Below are positions 1-6,886 of a stretch of 64,000 nucleotides of DNA, one piece after another. The notes beneath the pieces are model-generated. The model searched no databases, was not told the DNA's origin, and saw nothing but the letters and a program-made list of their open reading frames with translations. Position 1 is the stretch's first letter, and every line of letters starts with the position of its first letter. The DNA comes from an uncultured Muribaculaceae bacterium (lineage in GTDB: Bacteria > Bacteroidota > Bacteroidia > Bacteroidales > Muribaculaceae): contig CAJTQV010000004.1 in the NCBI GenBank assembly GCA_910578385.1, positions 1 through 64,000 of the forward strand, given 5' to 3'. Position numbers and translations under genes: made by a program.

Positions 1-37
1 TTCCGCGACTCAAAGCCATTGGCTTTGAGTCGCGGAA
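1..37 (-). terminator. Perfect hairpin downstream of the MFS gene
   Basis: A 17-bp perfect inverted repeat (arm TTCCGCGACTCAAAGCC, 3-base loop) lies 28 bases past the stop of the minus-strand MFS gene. This fits a transcription terminator. The far side is outside the window, so a T-run cannot be checked. Confidence 0.6.
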
Positions 38-64
38 AATTTATAATTGGTAAATACCTTAATG

Positions 65-1366
65 TTACTTCGTCTGTGCCTGTTTATTGAGGTCGGCGGG
101 GAGCAGGCGCGAGCCGTAGGAGCATAGCACGGTCAGGGCGGCCATCACGAGGAAGACTATGGCGGTCGAGTGGCGGATGTCACCGAGTCCGACCAGCGGT
201 GATACCGCTGCACCGAACACGTAGCCGCCGACACCCAATATCGCCGAGGCAGCTCCGGCATTGGTGCGTCCCTCGTTCATGGCTAATGTGTTGCCCACGG
301 TGAATATCATGCCCATCGAGAAGAGCATCGGAAGGAGGGTGCATTCATATGCCCAGAAGTCCCTGATAAAGAATAGTGCCAATGCTTCGACGGTTGTCGC
401 GAGCATAAGTACCCAGCCCCCGACCCATGCGGCTCGTTTCAGCACCTTGAACTTCAGAGCGAACATCGCTCCGGCTGCGGTGAACAGTGCGTTGAACCCC
501 ATGAAGAGACCGAACTTGAGTTGTGAGAAACCATATATCTCCTGCATGATAAATGGTGCCGAGGCGGTGTAGGCGAACAGCAGGCCGAGTGCCGCTCCCT
601 TAAGCATGACATGCGTCATGAAGGGACGCTCTTTCAGCAGGGGCACATATTCGTTGAACATGTCGCGCAACGGACCTTTCTCACGACGCGACGGCGGAAG
701 CGATTCCTTGTAAAAGAAACTGACCACAACCAGCAGTCCGGCCAGCCCTGCCAATACCCAGAAGATTCCCTGCCAATGGATTGACTCACCCAGGAAACCG
801 CCAAGCACAGGGGCACTTGCCGGAGCGAATCCGTTGATTGCACCGATAAGAGCCATCATCTTCGCCAACGGACGTCCGCCATATATGTCGGCGGGAACAG
901 TACGCGATAGGAAATAGCCGCCCGAGGCCCCCAACCCTTGAACGAACCTCCAGCCGAGGAATGCATGGATGGTAGGGGAGTAGACCGATGCTATCGCGCC
1001 GATGATGAACACACCGAGCGATATGAGCAACACAGGTTTACGCCCGTAGCGGTCGCTGAGCGGCCCGAGAAAAATCTGACCTACGGCCAATCCTGCCATG
1101 CCGGTTGTGAGTCCCAACTGAACGACCGACACGGTGCAATGGAAGAACCGCCGCATCGCCGGAAGTGTAGGGATATACATATCGTTGACAAACGAACCGA
1201 ACGCGCTAAGCATCACCAGATACCCGATGAGGAACATGTAGTAGCCTCGCCCGTTGGGGTATTGCGCGGTGTTGGGAGCGGAAGCCGTGACCGGAGCGGA
1301 AGCCGTGACCGGAGCGGAAGACTTGCTGCCAGTGGTAGGGGATTGATTGGAATTAGTTTCGGGCAT
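65..1366 (-). CDS. MFS drug-resistance transporter, Bcr/CflA type
   Basis: A 433-residue inner-membrane proton-driven efflux protein of the Bcr/CflA branch of the major facilitator superfamily. After a Ser/Ala/Pro/Thr-rich N-terminal tail (about residues 1-38) there are around 12 hydrophobic segments. The MFS motif GPLSDRYGRKPVLL sits in the loop after the second helix, and NDMYIPTLP in helix 1 is typical of Bcr/CflA proteins. The tail contains a tandem duplication of SAPVTA encoded by an 18-bp DNA repeat. It lies just downstream of a small membrane protein gene (3-base gap), probably in one transcript. The substrate cannot be read from sequence. Confidence 0.88.
   Translation of the reverse strand: MPETNSNQSPTTGSKSSAPVTASAPVTASAPNTAQYPNGRGYYMFLIGYLVMLSAFGSFVNDMYIPTLPAMRRFFHCTVSVVQLGLTTGMAGLAVGQIFLGPLSDRYGRKPVLLISLGVFIIGAIASVYSPTIHAFLGWRFVQGLGASGGYFLSRTVPADIYGGRPLAKMMALIGAINGFAPASAPVLGGFLGESIHWQGIFWVLAGLAGLLVVVSFFYKESLPPSRREKGPLRDMFNEYVPLLKERPFMTHVMLKGAALGLLFAYTASAPFIMQEIYGFSQLKFGLFMGFNALFTAAGAMFALKFKVLKRAAWVGGWVLMLATTVEALALFFIRDFWAYECTLLPMLFSMGMIFTVGNTLAMNEGRTNAGAASAILGVGGYVFGAAVSPLVGLGDIRHSTAIVFLVMAALTVLCSYGSRLLPADLNKQAQTK
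1275..1320. repeat. 18-bp tandem repeat in the MFS N-terminus
   Basis: The unit GGAGCGGAAGCCGTGACC occurs twice in full (1275-1292, 1293-1310) and once in part (1311-1320). It stays in frame and encodes the repeated SAPVTA tail, so copy-number change would alter only the length of a disordered N-terminus. Confidence 0.85.
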
Positions 1367-1369
1367 AGC

Positions 1370-1636
1370 TTACCAGATATATAGCGGGTAGATTGTGAGA
1401 TAAGTGAAAGTGCTGAAAATCAATCCGAAGATGAAATAGCATATAATCCATGCGAGAGAAATCCAGAATCCGCACCAGGCGAGACCATTGTTGCGGTAAC
1501 CGAGGCCGATGCAGGAGAAAACAGCACCGATAAGCCAGAACAGACCGCCCAGAATCGGCAGCCAGCAGAACACGGCACCCAGACATGCGAAAATAAATCC
1601 GATGGCGCCTATCGAATTGGAACTTGTGTTAGCCAT
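1370..1636 (-). CDS. Small hydrophobic membrane protein, unknown function
   Basis: An 88-residue protein with three or four closely packed hydrophobic stretches rich in Gly, Cys, Trp and Phe, starting MANTSSNSIGAIGFIFACLG. It resembles the small DUF4190/CD225-like membrane proteins common in Bacteroidales, but no diagnostic motif allows a firm family name. It ends 3 bases before the MFS start and is probably co-transcribed with it. The function is unknown. Confidence 0.6.
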   Translation of the reverse strand: MANTSSNSIGAIGFIFACLGAVFCWLPILGGLFWLIGAVFSCIGLGYRNNGLAWCGFWISLAWIICYFIFGLIFSTFTYLTIYPLYIW

Positions 1637-1721
1637 AGCAGTAAATTTTAATATCTTACACTAAAACAATTCCCACCTCAAATAGGTTGACCACCCGCCG
1701 AATCCCGGTTTATATGTGAAG

Positions 1722-1756
1722 TTTTAGATTTTAGATTTTAGGCTTTAGGTTTTAGA
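1722..1756. repeat. Degenerate heptamer array TTTTAGR x5
   Basis: Five consecutive heptamers (TTTTAGA, TTTTAGA, TTTTAGG, CTTTAGG, TTTTAGA) lie at the left edge of the palindromic element. The sequence TTAGGTTTTAGA at 1745-1756 recurs at 2099-2110 on the other side, so the palindrome is flanked by a 12-bp direct repeat. Confidence 0.8.
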
Positions 1757-1807
1757 GTGCATAATTTAGGAATGTCTTCGGTACTATATGATAGCGCAGA
1801 GTCGGAG

Positions 1808-2081
1808 GTACCGTCAAAGTGCCTGAAAGGCACTCGGAGATTGATAGCCGGAAGCATACGCGCCTGAAAGGCACGGATGCTTCCGGTAAGGAGATAATCG
1901 TATATGTGTCTGAAAGACACCTCGTTTCAATTGCCCCTACTTTATCGGGAAGATATGTCACAAGGTGTCTTGCAGACACATATCACATCACTTCTTTCCC
2001 GGAAGCACCCCACGTCTTTCAGACGAGGTGTGCATCCGGCTATCAATCTCCCGATGCCTTGCCAGGCATCCTGACGGTATC
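1808..2081. repeat. Long imperfect palindrome built of short palindromes
   Basis: The left half (from GGTACCGTCA) and the reverse complement of the right half (ending TGACGGTAT) align over most of their length. Both contain GGAGATTGATAGCCGGA, a GCTTCCGG block and ATATGTGTCTG. The whole 274-base stretch can therefore fold into one hairpin centred near 1945. Within it are smaller palindromes such as GTGCCTGAAAGGCAC (1819-1833), GTGTCTGAAAGACAC (1906-1920) and GATGCCTTGCCAGGCATC (2053-2070). No credible gene is present. The architecture recalls REP/BIME-like or palindromic non-autonomous elements, but no transposase lies nearby. Confidence 0.8.
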
Positions 2082-2124
2082 TGAACTCCTTGTTTATCTT
2101 AGGTTTTAGAATCGTTCGAAGCTC

Positions 2125-2334
2125 TTCTGCGCTTTTCCTGCCATTTTTGCGATGAGTAACCGGGCATCGGCCCGGTTGCGAATGGAAATTTCTGCGTGGC
2201 TATGGATTCCGTTAAATTCCATGTAAAGTTTTGGATGAGGAAAACAGGTGAAATAAAGCCACGCAGGAATTTTCTTTCAATCTGCTGCCTGTGGCATCAG
2301 ATTTCAACGGAGAACAGGCAGGAAAAGCGCAGAA
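2125..2334. repeat. Second, distinct palindromic element
   Basis: An 18-bp perfect inverted repeat bounds the element: TTCTGCGCTTTTCCTGCC at 2125-2142 and its complement at 2317-2334. An inner pair, CTGCGTGGCT at 2192-2201 and AGCCACGCAG at 2258-2267, nests inside, and CCGGGCATCGGCCCGG (2160-2175) forms its own small hairpin. It is unrelated in sequence to the palindrome just upstream. It contains no supportable gene. Confidence 0.75.
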
Positions 2335-2348
2335 AGAACAGTCGGACA

Positions 2349-2361
2349 AACCGGGATTTGG
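2349..2361. repeat. 13-bp direct repeat, left copy (RiPP cluster border)
   Basis: AACCGGGATTTGG here is repeated exactly at 9459-9471. The two copies bracket the AT-rich RiPP cluster and lie in intergenic DNA on either side. Confidence 0.6.
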
Positions 2362-2480
2362 TTAATATCTTTTCGATGTAAATTGCCATTGCGCATTCGC
2401 CAACAGAAATTAACAGTTTATACACATTGTATCAAAATTAGGCTATTCTTTAAAAAATTGCAATATTTTTTAAATTTTAT

Positions 2481-2511
2481 TTTGCATTTAAGAAATAATT
2501 AATTAACTTTG
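2481..2511 (+). promoter_or_regulatory. Bacteroidota promoter for the RiPP cluster
   Basis: TTTG at 2481-2484 and TAACTTTG at 2504-2511 are separated by 19 bases, an exact match to the Bacteroidota housekeeping promoter (-33 TTTG, -7 TAnnTTTG). Transcription should begin near 2517, leaving a leader of about 180 bases before the precursor gene. Confidence 0.8.
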
Positions 2512-2569
2512 GAGCGATAATCCTTGATTAACGAAAATCTTGGAAGCCTAACAAGCTGAATTCATACGC

Positions 2570-2698
2570 ATGGGTACCGAGGCACTCATGAACAAAGTTG
2601 CTAAATCACTCGATTTCGAAAGCGCCGGATATATGCACGCTAAGCGATATGTGGCACACTTAAAAATAAGTATTAACAAAAAAATTTCAAGAGTATGA
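2570..2698 (+). CDS. Possible 42-residue upstream ORF coupled to the precursor
   Basis: This reads MGTEALMNKVAKSLDFESAG and on to a TGA that overlaps the precursor start in the arrangement ATGA. Its ATG is the first one after the predicted transcription start. It matches no family I recognise. It could be a genuine small protein, a leader whose translation couples to the precursor, or chance. An alternative start is the ATG at 2588. Confidence 0.3.
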   Translation: MGTEALMNKVAKSLDFESAGYMHAKRYVAHLKISINKKISRV

Positions 2699-2928
2699 AC
2701 ATTCAGAAAATGGAAGAACTTCTACTTCAAGAAATGGAAGACGTGAAAGGAGGAGTCGCAGGAACAATAAGTCCCGTCAAGGGATGCCTATGCGAAAGTG
2801 GGGCAGGCCAAGGGACAGACGGCTCTGGCAGTTGCACCTGCACGCGGGGCGGTGCTGGACAAATCAAGGAGTTGATAGTGGTGCCACCGACTCCACCATG
2901 TGTTTGTCCCTCAGGTGCTCAACAATAG
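2695..2928 (+). CDS. RiPP precursor with GG leader and three CxC repeats
   Basis: This 77-residue precursor has an acidic, Leu/Met-rich leader (residues 1-20, ending EMEDVKGG) of the double-glycine type cut by C39 peptidases. It is close to the 'GG-Bacteroidales' natural product precursor style. The predicted core (21-77) has six cysteines, all in C-x-C pairs: C31/C33, C47/C49 and C69/C71. Each pair begins a similar Gly-rich repeat: CLCESGAGQ, CTCTRGGAGQ, CVCPSGAQQ. A Pro-rich stretch (VVPPTPP) precedes the last. The maturase and exporter genes follow directly. The product and its crosslinks are not known; thioether-type modification by the radical SAM enzyme is inferred. Confidence 0.85.
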   Translation: MNIQKMEELLLQEMEDVKGGVAGTISPVKGCLCESGAGQGTDGSGSCTCTRGGAGQIKELIVVPPTPPCVCPSGAQQ

Positions 2929-3040
2929 TGTGCATATAAGAATAACATTGCAGGTGCGATATTACATACATATATAGTGCCTGCAATGTTGCCAAGTACA
3001 TAGGAAATACTGCTAAATTAAATTTTACAAATCTTTTGTA

Positions 3041-4495
3041 ATGTTCATATACCTTTCCAATGACTATGCAATCAGGAATGAGAGCGATTGCTCGTATCTG
3101 ATTCAATTCGGAAGAATGATTGGTAAGAAAGCCCAATTCTTCGATTCCTTTTGTATACCTCCATTCATGGGATACATACTTTCTCATATCGGAGATTATG
3201 AGATAGAAGAGTCTTTAACAAAAATTTCAGACGTTCTCGGCATTTCAGAAAATACAATTCGTCATTTTGTTAATCAATTAACAGATAATGAAGAAAGCAA
3301 GAAGTTTGTGGTGAATGAAGACAAAACAATTTATCTTCCGCCATTCCTGCTTTCAACAAGCAACGATAAGCCTAAGGTGAACGTATTGGAAGTTGACGAC
3401 TTCGATTATAAGGGGGATTATGTGATTCGAAGACCATACATGCCAATTTCCATCAATCTTATGATAACAACCCGGTGCACAACTGATTGCATCTATTGTT
3501 ATGCAGACAGATCTTTACGTCCCATTATGGATACAGACAGAATACTGACTCTGATAGATGAAATGCATGAGGCCGGGGTAATCAATATTACATTGACCGG
3601 AGGAGACATCCTGACACGCAAAGATTGGTCATGTATCTTAAAGAAGATGCGTGAATATGGATATTTCCCTTTTATTTCCACCAAAACTCCAATAACCGAG
3701 TCAGAGATTATTACATTGCGAGAATTGGGCTACGATGAAATTCAATTTTCATTGGACACCAATTCAGAGGAGATACTAAGAGAAATGGTTAAAGCACCGA
3801 CAGGATATTTTCAGAGTGTCAAAGAATTTCTTGAGAACTCGGGAAAACATGGTCTGAATATTCTGGTAAGAAGTGTTTTGACTCGACTGAATGCTGATGT
3901 TAAACTTGTAAAAGATTTCTACGAGTTTCTTGCAAGTTTTGATGCCGTTAAACAATGGACACTAACCCCTGCTTTTTTCTCCAACTATAAGGCTGATGAA
4001 TACAGACATTTAGAGGTCAATAATGATGACCTGAAAGATGTATATAAGTTTGTTCATCAGGATAATCTGAAGTTCCGAATCGGTCTCAACAAGATTTCCG
4101 AAGAAGGTTATAAACTGAAAACAACCGATAATGTCGAGGATTTTGTGAGAACAAATCAAACGTGTGTAGCGAATTCTACGGGATTATCAATTCTCGCTAA
4201 TGGTAAATGCTCAGTGTGTGAGATGCTATATGAGGAAGAAGAGTATCTACTTGGTGATGTAAATTCCAATACAATCCGTGAAATTTGGAACTCGAAGAAG
4301 GCTCTTGATTTATATGCATTAAACCAGGAGGTTATAGAGGGGACATCTCCTTGCTCTTCATGCAAGGTGTTCTCGGTGTGCAGAAATGGATATGGCAAGA
4401 AAGTTTGTTATGTCGATATATGTAAATCAGGCAAATCACTTTCATTCCCGGATCCTCGGTGTCCAAAAGCTGAGGAATATGATATGGTATTTTAA
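3041..4495 (+). CDS. Radical SAM/SPASM peptide maturase
   Basis: A 484-residue enzyme expected to modify the upstream precursor. The radical SAM cluster motif CTTDCIYC places C146, C150 and C153 on the 4Fe-4S cluster, followed by a GGD motif (TLTGGDILTR). The C-terminal SPASM-type region carries C375, C390, C393, C438, C441, C447, C456, C461 and C474, enough for auxiliary clusters. The first 120 residues include a winged-helix-like stretch (about 57-105) that could serve as a leader-binding element. The nearest named group I recall is the GG-Bacteroidales peptide maturase family; exact membership is inferred. The coding DNA is AT-rich compared with the housekeeping genes. The gap from the precursor is 112 bases. 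Confidence 0.9.
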   Translation: MFIYLSNDYAIRNESDCSYLIQFGRMIGKKAQFFDSFCIPPFMGYILSHIGDYEIEESLTKISDVLGISENTIRHFVNQLTDNEESKKFVVNEDKTIYLPPFLLSTSNDKPKVNVLEVDDFDYKGDYVIRRPYMPISINLMITTRCTTDCIYCYADRSLRPIMDTDRILTLIDEMHEAGVINITLTGGDILTRKDWSCILKKMREYGYFPFISTKTPITESEIITLRELGYDEIQFSLDTNSEEILREMVKAPTGYFQSVKEFLENSGKHGLNILVRSVLTRLNADVKLVKDFYEFLASFDAVKQWTLTPAFFSNYKADEYRHLEVNNDDLKDVYKFVHQDNLKFRIGLNKISEEGYKLKTTDNVEDFVRTNQTCVANSTGLSILANGKCSVCEMLYEEEEYLLGDVNSNTIREIWNSKKALDLYALNQEVIEGTSPCSSCKVFSVCRNGYGKKVCYVDICKSGKSLSFPDPRCPKAEEYDMVF

Positions 4496-4579
4496 GAAAT
4501 GGTTTTCCTGTTAAGTCCTTAAAATTCACTTAATAAAAATTAAAGTTGAGTTCTTTGCTCTTTATAATAACCTAAGACT

Positions 4580-6871
4580 ATGAGAACAAACATATTGCTA
4601 CTTCTACTTTGGCTGACATCGTGGTTTGCCGTTGCCGGTGATTACGTAATCGTCTGCAATCCTCCAGGAGAAACGGTGAAATCGGGTCAGTGTGTATTAT
4701 ATAATGAAACCAATGACTCCATCGGTATTGCCGATATAAATTCAATAGGACATGTTCTACTTCCGGCTTTCGGTTACACTGCTGTCGAGATAAAAGCTGA
4801 CGGTTGCTCTTCTATATTGATGAGTTTTTCACAGATAGCCAATCTTAAATCAGACACAATTTTTGTAAAGCCTTATGTAGAGCTTTCCGAAGTTATTGTC
4901 ACACCTGACAATGTCAAAGATCTTGGAAACAGAATGTCGTATAGGATTCCTATGGCCGATATGGACAGATATTCCAATTTCTATCAGGCTTTGAATGAGA
5001 TACCTCATCTTACAATCCTTCCAACCGGTGGTGCGTATTACCAAGGTGGAGACAAAATCCAATTCCTTCTTAATGGTGTGGCTACGACAACGGCTGAACT
5101 ACAGACTATTTCCAAAGAGGATATCAACAATGTGGAGGTATACCGTAATCCTCCGGCCAAATATATTGCACAAGGTATTGAGACTGTGATAGATGTCAGG
5201 ACGAAGTCAAATCTTACAGGTGGAAATTTCGGCTTAAATGTTGATCAGGCGTTTTATCCGGTAATGGGTAACAATAATGCCGCATTATACTATAATTACC
5301 GGCGCTCAAGATTCTCGGTGATATATACGGGCTTCATTCAGCATCTGAATAAATATCAGCAGAATGAGAAACTTGAATATGAATTTGACGGGGTCGAATA
5401 TCTCAAATTAAAGACAGGCGAAGATTCACCATGGCATAAAGACAACCATGGAGTCGCATTCTCTTTTCAAAACAATAAACCTGATGATTATATCTATAAC
5501 CTTGAAGTGGGCTGCGGCTGGAATCAGGAAAAGAGAAATGCCAAACAGAATGTTGTATCTGATAATTACGAGTTTGATGCAGTCAATTTTCTAAAGACAA
5601 GGTATAACAGATATACCGTCGCCAACTACTTCGAGAAGCATCTTGGTAAGCAGGATAAATACGGCTCAATAAATGCCACACTCAGCTATCAGCATTTTGA
5701 CAGCAGGTACAATTCTTCATATCAGGAATTTCCGGTTGATGAGGCACAGGATATTGTAAACAATAGTTCTGCGTATAAAACTCGTCTCGACGGTGTGTTT
5801 GCAAGCGTATCGTACAGCTTTCCGAGGACAAAGGTCGGATATTTTTCTATAACCGCCTTGGATTCATATGACTACAGTCAATATGCCGATTCAGACACTC
5901 CTTTTTTTCAAAAGACGAATACATTTACAGGTGGGGCAAGTTGGTTCGGTTTCTGGAAAAAGATTCAGTGGTCTGCATCAATGCAGATTCGTGCAGAATA
6001 TGAATTGACGACAATGCTCGATAAGCCATATACGACGGTGGTGCCATCACCTGATTTACAGCTCAGATGGCGACCGAACCAGTCTTTTTCTCTTACGGCA
6101 AATTATTCATATAGCTCGAATCTTCCATCAATAGCCGAGTTAAGTGAGACAGACCAATGGCTCGATACCAAGCTTGTATATCATGGAAATGCCAGATTGG
6201 TAGCGAGCAAATCGCATAATATAACTCTGACACCGGTATACAACAACAGGTATTTCGCAGGATCGATAGACCTCATCTACGTTTCAAACCCGGATATGAT
6301 TTGCAGTCAATATATGCTGACTGAAAATTATATGCTGGAGACTATTGTCAACCTTGACAGTTACAGGGAATTTGCTGCGAGGCTCAATTTCAATATCATG
6401 CCATTGGGCAATAACAAACTTATGTTCTGGAACAGAATCAACTATGCAGATGTAAGAGGTAAGAATCCACAATACAGCTGGCACGGAACCAGATTCCAAT
6501 GGATGTCCATGCTTGCATTGAATTTGACGAAATGGTCATTCTATGCGTTCTACCAATACCCGGGCAAGGTGATTGTGGGACAGACGGTGCGTCCGAGAGG
6601 CCAAGCATGGTATGTCAGTGCTTCTTATCGTCCCATAAGGGATTTATCAATCGGCTTGAAATGGTTTATGCCTTTCGGAAAACAATTCAAGGATAGTGAA
6701 TACACCATCAAGGGTGCCCCTGTGTTTCATGAAACATCCTCAATCTGCAAAGATTACGCCAATTATGTGTCACTTCAACTATCGTGGAACATTTCCTTTG
6801 GGCGTAATCAGAACAGGGTCAAGGCTAACTACTACAAAGGAAAAGATGATGCCGGTATTTTGACAAAGTAA
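4580..6871 (+). CDS. TonB-receptor-like outer membrane beta-barrel protein
   Basis: A 763-residue protein with a signal peptide (residues 1 to about 19, ending FAVAG). A short N-terminal beta domain ends with ELSEVIVTPDN, and a plug-like region follows (about 120-210, including INNVEVYRNPPAKY). A long aromatic-rich barrel of the OMP_b-brl_3 type fills the rest. It lies between the maturase and the ABC exporter of the RiPP cluster. It may be the outer-membrane exit or uptake route for the peptide, or a self-recognition receptor; the sequence does not decide between these. No obvious TonB box was identified. Confidence 0.8.
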   Translation: MRTNILLLLLWLTSWFAVAGDYVIVCNPPGETVKSGQCVLYNETNDSIGIADINSIGHVLLPAFGYTAVEIKADGCSSILMSFSQIANLKSDTIFVKPYVELSEVIVTPDNVKDLGNRMSYRIPMADMDRYSNFYQALNEIPHLTILPTGGAYYQGGDKIQFLLNGVATTTAELQTISKEDINNVEVYRNPPAKYIAQGIETVIDVRTKSNLTGGNFGLNVDQAFYPVMGNNNAALYYNYRRSRFSVIYTGFIQHLNKYQQNEKLEYEFDGVEYLKLKTGEDSPWHKDNHGVAFSFQNNKPDDYIYNLEVGCGWNQEKRNAKQNVVSDNYEFDAVNFLKTRYNRYTVANYFEKHLGKQDKYGSINATLSYQHFDSRYNSSYQEFPVDEAQDIVNNSSAYKTRLDGVFASVSYSFPRTKVGYFSITALDSYDYSQYADSDTPFFQKTNTFTGGASWFGFWKKIQWSASMQIRAEYELTTMLDKPYTTVVPSPDLQLRWRPNQSFSLTANYSYSSNLPSIAELSETDQWLDTKLVYHGNARLVASKSHNITLTPVYNNRYFAGSIDLIYVSNPDMICSQYMLTENYMLETIVNLDSYREFAARLNFNIMPLGNNKLMFWNRINYADVRGKNPQYSWHGTRFQWMSMLALNLTKWSFYAFYQYPGKVIVGQTVRPRGQAWYVSASYRPIRDLSIGLKWFMPFGKQFKDSEYTIKGAPVFHETSSICKDYANYVSLQLSWNISFGRNQNRVKANYYKGKDDAGILTK

Positions 6872-6886
6872 CCAAAAATTTGATTT

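Noticed and set aside
1738..2109. Short ORFs across the palindromic element
   Set aside because: They only exist because the palindrome is open in several frames; their products mirror each other and show no protein features.
1722..2110. Possible CRISPR array
   Set aside because: The repeats are 7-mers or nested palindromes without regular unique spacers, and no cas genes are present.
3041..4495. Classification as a grasp-with-spasm or PqqE-type system
   Set aside because: No ATP-grasp gene and no pqq genes are adjacent; the GG precursor plus C39 exporter points elsewhere.
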